Assembly (NCBI GenBank): GCA_963575645.1
Contig: OY754469.1
Coordinates: 37,220,753-37,284,752 of the forward strand
Source of the DNA: Xanthostigma xanthostigma
Lineage: Eukaryota; Arthropoda; Insecta; Raphidioptera; Raphidiidae
Reading direction: 5' to 3'
DNA: 64,000 nucleotides
Each line of letters opens with the position of its first letter. Within the stretch, counting starts at the first letter, position 1. The notes beneath the pieces are model-generated. The model worked only from the letters and a program-made list of their open reading frames with translations. It did not search any database and was not told the origin of the DNA. The translations under genes were made by a program, and so were the position numbers. This document shows, in pieces, positions 41,050 to 52,376 of this stretch.

Positions 41050-41470
41050 TCTCCTATAAAATAACTGATTTTTAACTAATTTTCGAAATTTTTAACAATA
41101 GGCTATTACACCGTTTTTTGTAAAGTGTTTGAAATAAATCCTAAAGTGATAAAGAAGCACTACAATTTTTATGATCATATATTTTATAACCGAATAGTGC
41201 CATAAAAACGACTTTTAATTTATCATTATGAATTTTTGCGCGAAAACGACTCGTGACGTCACTATGATCGTAAATAATAGATAACGATAGTGCACAATAA
41301 CCACAGTTGGCCAACAGTTTGACAAGTCGACTTTGACAAGTGAAGTGTATATTTAAATTAGTTAGTTTTTTAGCGCGAATATTCAAAATATTAATAGACA
41401 ATTAAAATTTTATTTTATTTTCCAAATAATTTAAGAAAGTGTAAGTATATGTTTACTTAATGCCAAAATA
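41050..41470 (-). repeat. Interspersed repeat family H, copy 2
   Basis: Reverse-complement match to 27191-27490: AATAGTGCCATAAAAACG, TTTGCGCGAAAACGACTCGT, GATAACGATAGTGCACAATA and AATAGGCTATTACACCG. The 86-codon minus frame at 41141-41401 lies in it. Confidence 0.6.
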
Positions 41471-41644
41471 GAGTTTTTAAATATTACACAGACTGTACTA
41501 AGTCTACAAAATAGTAAAAATCGTAAATATATCAAATGAGATTAGATTTTTTTAAAATTACTTCTGACAGCTCTTGCGAGGTAACCATGACAACGATAAA
41601 CAGATCTCACATACATTTTCTTTGAATTTATAACCAATCAAATA

Positions 41645-42198
41645 TATACGCTAGGAAAGTATCTTTTGACAGGCGACTTCTGCGCCCTCTCGTGGTTTTT
41701 TATTTAAATCTGGTTCAGTCAAAACCTTAGTGTCATATGTTATACGTGCATTTTAATAAGGATTAATTGTCGAATAAAATGGGTAAAAAGATATCAAATC
41801 GGAAGTGTTGTGTTGTTGATTGTAAAGATACCTACACCAACTAAACATCCAGAATTACAATTCCACCGTTTTCCTGGATTTTCTTATGAATTAGAGAGAA
41901 AAAAATTGACTGCAGCAGTACGTCGTCAAGGGCAATTAAATTTTATTTTACGTCTGTAGGTAATCATTATTCAATTCATGAAAAATACCATAATTGTTAT
42001 TTTGTTAACAAAAAAAGATTTAAAAAATGTATATCATTTATGTAGTTTTTTTTACTGACATTTTGCGTAAATATTTTTTTATAATTAAGAATAACGCTGG
42101 TTTCCATGTGTTTTGTAAGTTTTAGGTGAACCACTTTGGAAAAATCAAACACGAGATGGTGCGAAGGTCGCGTGTCAAAGATACTTTCCTAGCGTATA
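41645..42198 (+). mobile_element. TIR transposon with THAP-domain remnant
   Basis: TATACGCTAGGAAAGTATCT at 41645 is mirrored at 42198. The terminal repeats run about 55 bases with mismatches (GGCGACTTCTGCGCCCTCTC and GAGATGGTGCGAAGGTCGCG). No clear target duplication was found. Inside lies a broken THAP zinc-finger sequence, as in P-element-type transposons. At 554 bases it cannot be autonomous. Confidence 0.75.
41779..42187 (+). pseudogene. THAP zinc-finger domain, frameshifted
   Basis: From ATG 41779: MGKKISNRKCCVVDCKDT, then a one-base shift into PTKHPELQFHRFPGFSYELE and RKKLTAAVRRQG. The C..C, FHRFP and R...W-like A..R spacing fits a THAP domain. A second block near 42125 (EPLWKNQTRDGAKV) could be its continuation. 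The distal Cys-His pair is not clearly present. Stops and the frameshift make it non-functional. Confidence 0.65.
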
Positions 42199-42868
42199 GA
42201 CAACTTGATGGATCAAGCTAAATCAAAAGAAAAATAACTGTAAATGGAAACTAATGCAAGAGGAACAAAAATATTGTCGTAGATCTGTGTCAAAATATCG
42301 ATTTTTTAAAACAATATGAAGAATGAAAAGTTTTGCACGGGTACACGCTAGTGCAGTTATTAATTATTAAAGAGCTTGGTCTATTTAATAGACAACTATT
42401 ATGTGCAATCAACATTCCTGCTTTTCAGTAAATGTTGGCTCTATAATAAATTCACAACAACAATAGTGCAATTTGAAATATTTACAGATCAATAAAACTG
42501 ACGATGTACTTTATAAAGTGAAACATAAAACATTGGTGTTTATACGCTGTCAGTAACAGTGCATGGTGTGAATTGTAACTGGTTCTGTTTATACATAACA
42601 ACACGCATGATCCAGTGTAGTGTGATTGCACCTCGTGTAGTGTCAGTGTAGTGATCGGTGTACACTACACACTACATGCATATATCACTCTTGAATGGTC
42701 GCATTATGTATGTACGAGTACTTGGTGTCGTATAGGATCGGTCTAGTAAAATTTTAAATTCTTCATATTATGAACATTGGATTGTAGTCTGGTGTGTTCG
42801 GGCTTCGGAAAATCGTTTTTTTTTTTAAACTTCTTTACGCACGCTAGACTTGGGGAGTAAGCTGGTAA
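42199..42868. other. Nothing firmly recognised
   Basis: 42610-42690 has repeated GTAGTGT/CACTACAC words. No gene feature except that it could be promoter sequence for the exon candidate that follows. Confidence 0.3.
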
Positions 42869-42917
42869 ATGCCTGACGAAAGCGTTTACGGAAGTGCATC
42901 ATCGGATGAGGCGAACG
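42869..42917 (+). CDS. Candidate first coding exon
   Basis: ATG followed by MPDESVYGSASSDEAN, then AACG|GTGCGTGA as a possible donor. If unspliced it ends two codons later at TGA. The Ser/Asp/Glu-rich start and balanced base composition over 42840-43010 are unlike the flanks, which is suggestive only. No downstream exon was found on this strand. Confidence 0.25.
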
Positions 42918-43484
42918 GTGCGTGATCGTTCGAGGTGAACAGTAGTTAATTAAGAGGGAGATACAAGTTAGTGAAGATAGTAAGAGAGAGTTACGTTTCG
43001 TATATTGGAAGTTGAGAGGGAGATATAAGTTAGTGAGTGCGACAAAGACGGAGCATTAATCGATTTTTTTTTGACAACTTACTATTTGACGTTTAAAATG
43101 AAAACAATTGTTTTTGAATCGAAAATACATTTCATCGAATTTTGCCGGATTTTGTAACGGGAAATAATGTAGGTTAGTTAATAAATCTTTTTAAATGTAT
43201 TATAAATTATGCTAATAAATATATATAGGTACTTATATATATTTTTTGCCTATAATAATTTATCAAAAATTATATTTTAAACATTTCGTCTTTGTAGATA
43301 TGTGCGAAAGAGTGAGGTTATATTGTGTCGTTAAATCAGGATGTGGTGATAGATTATCAAATATTATTGTATCATTATTATATATGGCAAGAAGAAGTTT
43401 TACTTCAGTCGTGTGGTCTAAAGCACACTCGCTTTTTTACATTTTTCGAAAGTAATATTGAGAAAATACTGTAAAAATTTTAGA
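42918..43484. other. Nothing recognised
   Basis: Purine-rich at 42950-43050 (AAGAGGGAGATACAAGTTAG twice with changes), then AT-rich. Confidence 0.35.
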
Positions 43485-43830
43485 CCGAAATATTTTTATA
43501 GTTTCGGAAATATTTTGAAAATAAAAAAAATCAGCTATTCTTTTGTTTTGTAGATCTGTCAGAAATAAAATATTTAAGCATGCTTTGATTAAATTTTACA
43601 TGACGTGGAACATATTATGATTGTAACGAATAGCAAAAATCATATTGAATACTAGCCATTACCAGCGTTACCTCAAGCGATATTAGAAATTTGATTTTCT
43701 TTATTATACTGTATCAAAAGTCAACATTTTGAAGTTGAAATGGTCCCGTCGCCCAGTTGGCTGGAATTTGTTTTTATCGTTGCGCCGTTTTACAAAAAAT
43801 AGCTGTCATCGAGACTAAAAACATTTCACT
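43485..43830 (+). repeat. Interspersed repeat family E, copy in plus orientation
   Basis: AATCAGCTATTCTTTTGTTT, AGATCTGTCAGAAATAAAAT and TGGTCCCGTCGCCCAGTTGG correspond to 16180-16450 in reverse complement. CTAGCCATTACCAGCG at 43652 is a Helitron-type 3' terminus (minus). Confidence 0.5.
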
Positions 43831-43976
43831 TTAATAAATGGCGGCCCGGAAGATAAAGTACGGGCCTGTATTGTGTGTGTGCGAATGCAATCTGCATACA
43901 TGCAACTATAATAACTGACACGGCTTGGTTAGCCGTCCTACCAGCAAGTAATTAAATCATTTTGTGATAAAGTTAC

Positions 43977-44063
43977 CGCATCACGCGCTCCACCGTAGCT
44001 GCTGCCCTACCCAGAGCGGTGTCCCAGCCACTCAGATTGCCGCTGGCGTTGCCCAGAGGGATT
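43977..44063 (-). CDS. Candidate internal exon, 87 bp
   Basis: Between TTTATCCAATTTCGAAAG and GATGCG|GTAACTTT on the minus strand. One frame reads IPLGNASGNLSGWDTALGRA then AATVERVM, while another is closed by a stop. GC content is clearly higher than the surroundings, and the phase is 1 in, 2 out. I do not recognise the protein. It could instead be repeat-derived. Confidence 0.35.
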
Positions 44064-44221
44064 CTTTCGAAATTGGATAAAACATTCCCGGGTGTGTAGC
44101 GAAAATTTCTGATAAACATTCGGGTTACTTAAAATAATCAATATTAAAACCGAACATTTATTTTCACGCTTCCGTACAAAAATGAAAAAAAAGTGGAGTA
44201 GAAAAAGAAATTTCCAATGAT

Positions 44222-44297
44222 GTTAGCGAGAATCGAACTCGACACCTTGCCATTACTGGCCTTACGTCTTAACCGCTCGGCCACCGCGCGGTCACAC
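44222..44297 (-). pseudogene. tRNA-like sequence (Ser/Leu type)
   Basis: On the minus strand GTGGCCGAGCGGTTAAGACG is the D-arm of a class II tRNA, and GAGTTCGATTCTC the TpsiC arm with a 4-5 bp stem. The acceptor stem does not close and the anticodon cannot be set safely (GGCCAGTAATGGC can pair as a stem). Probably a tRNA-derived repeat or pseudogene. Confidence 0.55.
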
Positions 44298-44875
44298 TAT
44301 ATTGCTGTTATTTTCGTATAGTATAGCACTTATTCTACGGTGAGTTACTACACTTTACAGTAGGTATAATTTTTTGTTTTTTTTTTACTATTAGCTGTCA
44401 AAAATCATAAGATAAAACTGTTTATAAAAATTAAACTACTGAACACATTTTAGTGAATTTAAATAGGGTTCTCACACCCTTTTTCTTTCTTCCTCCTAAA
44501 TAAAAAAAAAAAATAGGATTCTGGTCTGATAGTAAACAAAGTGAATAAAATATAACCCAAAGCAATCCGACCAAAATTGCGATCTGTAGAGTCGTGACGT
44601 ACATACGTACAGACCAACCGACAACTGCTGTGCGTGATTTTCAATTAAAATTTTAATAGTAATTATGAACTTGAACCGATTTAAAAGTGGTTCAGAATCT
44701 CCTCTATTCAAAAAACTACAATTTGAATGGATTTCGTGCGAAATTAACCTAGATACAACTTCTTTTATGAATGAAAGTCAGCTCTAACGCACAAAGCGAT
44801 AATAGAGCACATACCGCAGTTCAGCGGAATGTGCAAAACAATTTTTCCTATAGTAAGAGTGATATCGGTTTGTCA
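44298..44875. other. Nothing recognised
   Basis: AT-rich with overlapping short minus-strand frames at 44459-44711 that lack motifs. Confidence 0.35.
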
Positions 44876-45385
44876 TGTATATACAGTTCTATTTATTTAT
44901 TACACTATTTATTTACACAGTTCATTTATTTATCTTCGAAGATTATTTATGTTAAACTATTTATTTCGGCAGTTACCTGAGTACTGTTCACGGTACTCAC
45001 TGTTAATTTATGTCAAAACTATTTATTTCAGCAGTTACTTGAGTACTGTTCACTGTACTCACTGTTAATTTGTCACAACTATTTATTTCGCACACTGTTT
45101 GTATGACAGTCCCTGTGCGAATGTCCGTGTGACTCTCTGCTGACGACTGCCTCCGATCGTGATTCGTGAGCTTTCTCCTGGTTTTTATAGGCGCTGGATC
45201 GTTCTTTCCTTTGTTGCTTTCATTGTTGTCTGGAATTTGGCAACAAAGCCCCTTTTACTTACGCTTACTGTTAAAACAACAATCAAGCCGATTGTTGTCT
45301 CCTACGACAATATGTGAGTCATTGTTGGAATGACGAGCTGATTGTCGTCTCACGAAATTCTTTGTTGTCCCAACGGCGAGATTGT
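44876..45385 (+). repeat. LTR-like repeat, right part (family G)
   Basis: Matches 22137-22410 (ATACAGTTCTATTTATTTAT, ACCTGAGTACTGTTCACGGT) and continues into CTCCTGGTTTTTATAGGCGC, which looks like a promoter/TATA-type segment, and ends near GGCGAGATTGTAACA. A tandem of about 60 bases (CAGTTACYTGAGTACTGTTC) is included. Confidence 0.5.
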
Positions 45386-46325
45386 AACAATATCGAATAC
45401 CTACACACATTGTATAGATGCGATGAATTTTTCTCTGGCCGATATTCTATTACAGACATCAATCGGAGAAAATGGTCTCAACTGATTCCTATCAAAACTA
45501 TCTATTAAAATCTCAAAGATAAAATTCGCATTCACTACCAAAGTACCTATAGATCAGAAGTAGAAATAGGTCACCGTTTAATTAATAAAAATAAATATTT
45601 AACGACTGAATATTATCTTGACTAGTGAAGTGTAACAATCCGTAGTCGTACATAAATAAAATAAAATAAATAAAGGTCTCCAACCTAGCGTAAATTGAAA
45701 TGGCGTAGTTTCAATATTTAATTAAATTCCATACAGCCGCAAATTCTAAGCACCTCGATCTATTCACAAGAAATTAATTAATCAGGCTGTAATATAATAT
45801 AGCTTATATAAATACATATAATAAATATTTTCGCGTTTAAACTCAGTTCTTTTTAACACCAAAGATGTGATGAAATTGCTAAAATCGTTATAATATCCAT
45901 ATAAAAGGGTTATGGTAATGAAGCAAGGTTGACAAACATTGAAAAAGTGCTGCATTTACGTGAACCAGTGTACGCTTTCCACCCTTATTTCCCTTCTACA
46001 TTTGTATTTCCCCTCTACGTTATGTATTTTTTTGCAATCTGAGTAAACCAGATTGGAAGGACCCTGCACAAACCTTATGGGATTTGGTTCTCGGTTAAAT
46101 TGATCGAAAATGATTTTATTTTGAAAAAGTGTCCATGGTAGCTCTGACAGGTCCTTTATGTTGTCACTTCCCAAAAACCACTAGTAGATAAAAAATTAAA
46201 CTCTTTAAACACTTTCTTTTAAAAATTCTTCATTTTCCTTACACTTTCTCCTCGTTCTAAGCCCACTCGCTTCCCCTCGTTTTCCTCGCAATCCCCCTCT
46301 TACTGGATCTCTAACTTCACAGGAG
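45386..46325. other. Mostly unclassified
   Basis: 45985-46175 carries a 72-codon minus frame (MGSDNIKDLSELPWTLFQNK...) of no known family. Parts of its DNA (TTTCGATCAATTTAA-like and CCCATAAGGTTTGTGC) recur at 46690-46730 in reverse, so it is repeat-associated. Confidence 0.35.
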
Positions 46326-46635
46326 CCTAAAAACCAATAGATTTTTAGCTACAGATATGTTTAGCCAGATTTTAGATATAGGGATATCCACTGAATTCAC
46401 AAACATGTTCCATGTTCAACTTATGTGCTTTTTTTTAGAAATAGAATAATAGTCGAAAACAAGGTAATGTTGGAAGGTGTCACCGTGTATAAAATAATGT
46501 CATATTCGGATTCAGCGCACTCGAAAACATATTTCTAAAGCTTAGGATTTTTTTAAGATTGTGAATTCAATGGATACCACTGTATCTAAAACCTCGCTAA
46601 ACATATCAGTAGCTAAAAATCTATTGGCTTTTAGG
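46326..46635. mobile_element. 310-bp MITE
   Basis: CCTAAAAACCAATAGATTTT and AAATCTATTGGCTTTTAGG are inverted ends, with homology extending about 80 bases inward (GCTACAGATATGTTTAG, GATATCCACTGAATTCACAA). No clear target duplication and no coding frame. Confidence 0.7.
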
Positions 46636-46829
46636 CTATGCATCCATGGTTACGTTTTTAGTTACCTTTAAATAATAAAATAAAACCATTTTCGATCAAT
46701 TTAAAATCCCATAAGGTTTGTGCGAGGTTCTTTCAAACTATGATCATTAAAGATATTTTATTACTGTTTTTATTAGTTATGATTAAGTACCAAGCTCCTC
46801 AAAATTTGACTTATTGCTTAATGATCTTA

Positions 46830-47376
46830 AAAAAGACGAACAAGTGCGAGTAGAACTCGCGCTCTGAGGTTCCGTTCCGTTATTTCATAATCATTAAAGT
46901 TGTCATGTAATAATTCTATATATAAAATAATAAATTTATGATTTTCGCATTTTTTCTTTACTTGTGCTATACAAACTTCTTTCGCGCCCATGCAAGATTC
47001 TAGGTTACGAGAAATGTTAAATGTTTTAATAAGTGAGTCAGTATAAAAAAATATTTGTTTTTGTGATGTAACTACAAACTTACGGTTTTCGGATTTTTCC
47101 CTTTGTGCTGTAAGACATTGCTTCTTACCAAATTTCATGATTCTAAGTCAACGGGAAGTACCATATAGGTTTTGATTTCCTTGCGAATGTCAAAATATGC
47201 AGCATAAACGACCGTATCTTTTGATTGCGTTGATTTAGAAGTTTGATTATTCACAGCTCTTATTTGATATTAATTTCAACTTGATACCTTCACGCGATGC
47301 TGAGAAAACTCGACAGACGAACAACGAAGTTATCCTATAAGGGTTCCTTTTTTCCTTTAGAAGTACGGAACCCTAA
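46830..47376 (+). repeat. Interspersed repeat family B, longest copy
   Basis: Head AAAAGACGAACAAGTGCGAG, TTCCGTTCCGTTATTTCATA. End TAGAAGTACGGAACCCTAAA, which is the complement of the TTCCGTAC part of the head family. Other copies at 3955-4186 and about 18823. The 103-codon minus frame is within the repeat. Confidence 0.65.
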
Positions 47377-48397
47377 AAACAATTTTTTGTCCTAAAAATT
47401 GTATAAAAAAAACTTGGTATTTGTCAATATTTCTTTACAGCACGATATGAGCTTTTCTGTAATTAATTCTTTTCTGTATATTTTGTGTTAAACATATACA
47501 AATTTTTACAGTTTTATCTGGTTTTAAATCATTATTTAGATCAAAATATATAATATATAAAAAAACTGACTTAAAATCACATAGGATGAACTTCTAGTTT
47601 ATTCTGAAAGCATTACCATCAAAGATTGAATGAAGTTTTTCATAGACATAGTGCCTATTCAGGAATTATTTTTAGTGCATTTTATATGTAAACTCACATT
47701 CAAATGCTAGTCATGACTTATATAGACAGCTATGTGGTCCAAGAAGGGGTCATACTGAACAGGGACCTTAACGATAAATATTTAACACAGACGTTCAGAA
47801 GTCAGAACGCGTATAAGAAGTTACTCTTCAATAAAATTGAACAAGACACGGTGTGTATTTAATTAAACGTGTTTCATTGAAAAATAAAAACAAAACGATT
47901 TATTAATACCGTTAACGAGGAAGCTTTACAATCTATAGAGGGCAGAAAGACCGACACAGAACAGATTGGAATGCAGTCAGCAACGCCATACAAAACACCC
48001 CTGTGCCTCAGCACCCCCTTGTTTCCCCTACCTCTTTTTCATAATATGACGATGCAAATGTACAAGCGTATAATACAAAACCATAAATTAATATTTAACA
48101 GGACAAAACGATTACCGCAACCCAAATGTAATATTTGCTCTTGTTTGTGAATCCCCGTAAAATAAATGTTTGATAGCGTTTACTCGCTGCATCGTGTAAC
48201 GAAATAACCAGAATACATTAATTATAGACAACCCATATTCGGCCGCTTTCTTACTTTATTCTCAAAATTACGTCTTTCGCAAGATTAAAAAAAAATTCCA
48301 GTCAATTCGATAAAATAAATTTTTGTGTTAAAGCTAGTAACACATAAATTTGTATTATATTTGCTTTTCGTTTCCATGGTCAGTTAATTCCATAGAG
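47377..48397. other. Nothing firmly recognised
   Basis: 47930-48050 is less AT-rich (GGCAGAAAGACCGACACAGA, CCTCAGCACCCCC) and open in one plus frame for about 40 codons without motif or good splice sites. Confidence 0.3.
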
Positions 48398-48642
48398 CAA
48401 TGTCTCCCAAACTGTGGGTCGTGACCCACTGGTGGCTCGCGAGTCGATTTTTGCTTGGTCGACAATATCTTGAATGTAAAGTAAATGAAATAAAAAGATA
48501 AAAAGTATTTATTACAGTGGGGATATCTTTTCCGGCTAGTCAATTAATTCTGAGAAATTCAGTGTGCCGGGTAAGAACTGGGTCGCTGTAAATTGAGTTT
48601 TTAAAAAGTGGGTCGCAATTATTAAAAGTTTGATAACCCCTG
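48398..48642. mobile_element. hAT-type MITE
   Basis: CAATGTCTCCCAAACTGTGG and GTTTGATAACCCCTG, with GGTCGTGACCCACTGGTGG inside, match a widespread animal hAT family. The flanks CCATAGAG (48390-48397) and TCATAGAG (48643-48650) form a 7-of-8 duplication. Confidence 0.85.
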
Positions 48643-49459
48643 TCATAGAGAGATATAAGTAACTAGAATACGCTAGGGCGTATGATTGCCATAAGTGAAA
48701 GTGTCCTCAGTTAAGAGAGAGAACGCTGCAAAAAACCAGACATTTGTTTATTCAAATCACAATTGTTTTGCATCATTAGTTACCATAGAGATAAAGAACT
48801 AATTTCTGTCTTAATTGCAGACAATTTTACTGCTCTCTCGCGTAATATCTCTATGGTTAATTCAATTCTTTTAGATAGATCAGTTACTTCTGAACAAAAG
48901 AACAATTGATTTTTTGCTTTCATAATATTTACGAAACTATAAGGTTTAGAAAAAAATTCTAGAAAACTTTCTTGTAAAACTGATCTGACTAAAAAATCTT
49001 TATAAAAAGTATAGTTACAGTATAGTAACCGGCGTTATAGTGCAGATCTCTTCTGCGCATCTGCCTATTTCCCGAAAAAACTATAATAGAGTTTTTTCCT
49101 TTTGCCAAGTCAAACGCCTTTTCAAAATTTGGTTTGGATCACTTGGCCGTTTCACTTGTATCGTGCTCACAGACTAACTGACGAACAGACTTTTTCCAAA
49201 AATATGTTTTTTAAGCTCAGAGGACCTAAAAACGAAAAAACGTAAAATTTTGAAAAGTGAATTTTGACCTAAAATAGTAACATTTCCCACGTGTGAAGCT
49301 GGAAATATATAATCGCATTTTAGATGTTAAAATATGAATATAATCTAATTTTTTTTTCTAAAGTGTGCAGATGTTGAAAACAAAAATGTCTTCCAAAAAA
49401 GATGCGGAAATATTTTTTGTCAACCTAATCAAAATGCCCATGATTTTAGTTGGCCTTTA
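48643..49459 (-). repeat. Interspersed repeat family E, copy 3, and spacer
   Basis: 48895-49290 shares ATAATATTTACGAAACTA, CAGACTAACTGACGAACAGA and CCAAAAATATGTTTTTTAAG with 16440-16560 and 34625-34760. The remainder is AT-rich. Confidence 0.5.
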
Positions 49460-49958
49460 GGCTTAACTCACACGTACCACTTTCCGACCACAAAAATTGG
49501 CCCTAATGTGGTTGAACTCGACCACTTTCCATGAACAACAGTTTTGTGGTCACGCAGACGTTGATACAACCACAAATGAACCACATAGAACAGACAGTTA
49601 CAGCGATGGTTTTATTAATAGAATTTATTGGGTTCATCCAATTTTTGAAGATAGAAACGAGAGTAAATTTCAACAACTTTATCATCGTTTAAGACTGTAC
49701 GATGACATTTTTTAAAATTATTTTCGAATGAGCAAAAGTACTTTCGATTATTATTTGTACGTCTGTTCAGTCTGCGGTCGGTTAGTGGTCGGCGAGTTGC
49801 ACGTGTGAGCGGAGTTGACCAACATCGACCGGTTTGTTTGTGGGCGATATCACCAACACACGACGACTGTTGTGTTGTTGACACCGACCACAATTTATTG
49901 TCCGTGTGAGCGTTATCGGTTCTAATGTGGTCGGGAAGTGGTACGTGTGAGTTAACCC
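49460..49958 (+). mobile_element. PIF/Harbinger element copy 2, uninterrupted
   Basis: GGCTTAACTCACACGTACCA and TGGTACGTGTGAGTTAACCC are near-perfect terminal inverted repeats flanked by TTA (49457-49459 and 49959-49961). The same family as 4672-6216. It keeps a transposase N-terminal remnant. Confidence 0.92.
49600..49785 (+). pseudogene. PIF/Harbinger transposase N-terminal remnant, copy 2
   Basis: Frame pieces read YWVHPIFEDRNESKFQQLYH, RLRLYDDIFF, then after a shift FRMSKSTFDYYLYVCSVCGR. This is the start of the ALP1-like nuclease (WVHP, R, F..L...L..d..kF..YfRMs...Fd). The DDE catalytic part is absent. Confidence 0.75.
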
Positions 49959-49961
49959 TTA

Positions 49962-50599
49962 GTAGATCAAGAAACAAACAAGGAGATCAGGCATATTTGA
50001 TTAAGAATACAGATTGATTGCAGATTGTAGACGCTCAACAACTATTATTATTAGGAATATGAAAAGACTGAAATGGAATATTTTATTTAAAACCAGGTGG
50101 GAATTATGGGACTGTCCACTCGAATTTTCTATTTGTTTTTCGACAAAAAAATTTAGGCATCATAATATATAAAATTGTATCTTTCAGAATTCATGAAGGG
50201 AATTAAATGTTTGAAAAACAAGTTGTTTATAACGTTCAAAAACTTGAAATATGAAATTTTCCGTGTTGAAGAAACATATAAAAGTTTTTAAATTCATAAT
50301 TCATAACAGTACAATACGTCAGAGCTTTCAAGCAGCTAGTGACGTTTAAAATGATAGCTGAATCGCACGGAATGAAAAGCTATTTGTAAAAGTCCCAGTT
50401 ACCTGCATCCACATATAACTGACTTGACCAGCGGCGCACGCTTTTTATGCAGGCAAATTAGACAGACGCCAATATAATAGGTAGGCTGACCTTAGAAATA
50501 TTTTGATATTTTTTGTATATAGTATAGTTTTTAAAGTAAAACTTCTCTAGGCGTTTTTTGCACTGATGGAAGTCAAACCGTTACGCGTACGTCAAAACC
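49962..50599. other. Nothing recognised
   Basis: AT-rich spacer between the Harbinger copy and the tandem array. Confidence 0.35.
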
Positions 50600-51345
50600 T
50601 CAAATACAAAATTCCCCCCGCGCGCACTGTGCTTCTTATTTACACGAAAATACACTTCTCGATCTACACTATCTATATACGTGAATACGCACTTCGCGTA
50701 GTCAATATAACTTCTATATACGCGAAAATACACAACCCAAAACCACTGAATATTACCTCTGGGAAACTTTCTATCTTCTTTATACGCGAAATTACATTTC
50801 CCGTAGATAATATGACTTCTATATACGCGAGAGTACACAACCCAAAGCCACTGAATATTACCTCTGGGAAACTTTCTATCTTCTTTATACCCGAAATTAC
50901 ACTTCTCGTAGATAATATGACTTCTATATACGCGAGAGTACACAACCCAAAGCCACTGAATATTACCTCTGGGAAACTTTCTATCTTCTTTATACGCGAA
51001 ATTACACTTCCCGCAGATAATGTGACTTTTATATACGCGAGAGTACACAACCCAAAGCCACTGAATAAACCTCTGGGAAACTTTCTTTCTTCTATATACG
51101 CGAAATTACAGCTCCGAGAAACAGTAAAACTCCTATATAAGCAATAAACTCTCAATATTTTTTACAAACGCAAATATAAACTTTCCTATATCCGCGAATG
51201 TACACCTTTTGAAGGGAAAAATCACTTCAGGGTACCAATGTTATAGTCATTTATATGCGATTATAACCGCACGAAAACGACATATTTTCTATATACGCGA
51301 AAATACAGTTCACGGCGACGTTATAACTTTTATTTACGAAAATAT
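50600..51345. repeat. Minisatellite with 105-bp unit rich in TATACGCGA
   Basis: TATRACTTCTATATACGCGA recurs at 50706, 50811, 50916 and 51021, exactly 105 bases apart. Each unit also holds TTTATACGCGAAATTAC and CCCAAA(G/A)CCACTGAATATT. Decayed units extend on both sides to about 51340. Since 105 is a multiple of three, frames stay open on both strands (193, 160 and 155 codons), but these are by-products of the repeat. Confidence 0.88.
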
Positions 51346-52376
51346 GACTCTAGGAGTCAATATACCTTTTATATAACGTCGTTGGTTCTGTAATACCCCT
51401 TATGTGCAAAAAGTAAAATTTGCAGGAAAAGCCAAAAAGTGGTTATTTCAGCAATGGATGGTAAGAACTAGCAATTTCAGAGGTATATTACTAATTCATA
51501 CTTATCTTTACTATACGCGTTTAATTAAGACGAAGTATTTTCTTAAAAAATATTAAACGTTAATTTCGGATTTATTGGCACATGGGAAGAATTATTTCAT
51601 ACAACTTTTCACTTAAGAGTTACTTCCCCTTGTTGGTTACTGTATAATTAATTTTGAGGTATTACTAGTGTATAGAGCACCGTTTCCTAAATCTTTTCAT
51701 TTAAAAAACGTAAAATCTGCCAATTATGCACGTAAGAGCTATTACAGAACCAACGACGATAAGCAAAAATACACCTCCCGAAGCTAATACAACGAGTAGT
51801 GAAATATTGTATAGGTACCTTCACCATCGTTTCAAACTTGCCCCGATTTCATCAGAAAATGAAACATACTTCCAGTCCAATTATTATTCGTTTAAAAGTA
51901 AAAATATAAATGAAAACTCGAGTTGTGCATTAATTTTTTACCAGAAGTGTATGTAGCTTTTAGGGTTTTTTTAATTAAAAAACTATTCAAGCATTTTTTT
52001 ATGATTGATTTATAAAAATATACGTTTTTTAAATCCAAAATACATACAGCTTTTATGGTTTGGTTTCACTAGAATTTAATGTAATTAGTATTTTGTGTGA
52101 ATTGATGATGGTATTAATTTTTAAAATATATTTTGTAAGCTCCAAAAGAATACAGTTTTTTTTTTAAATTGAGTACATTAAATGGGTTGAGTAATTAATT
52201 AATAAATAAGCTAGGATAAGTACATGGATACATCAGCATTCCGTTTGTAAGTCGACAACCCGGTTGTATTCATTAATTAATGAATAAATATATGTTAAGA
52301 AGTATATAAGTGTTACTTATACAGGCTGATTACACGTTGATGGTACCTCGACTTTTATTGTAAAAAAAATTTAAAC
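51346..52376. other. Nothing recognised
   Basis: AT-rich. A 76-codon frame at 51726-51956 lacks known motifs. Confidence 0.35.

Noticed and set aside
44876-45385. Complete LTR retrotransposon
   Set aside because: Only LTR-like pieces are present at three places. No primer-binding site, polypurine tract, gag or pol sequence accompanies them.
50566-51155. Open frames of 193, 155 and 160 codons as candidate protein genes
   Set aside because: They overlap on both strands and follow the 105-bp repeat unit, whose length is a multiple of three. The translated repeats carry no recognised domain.
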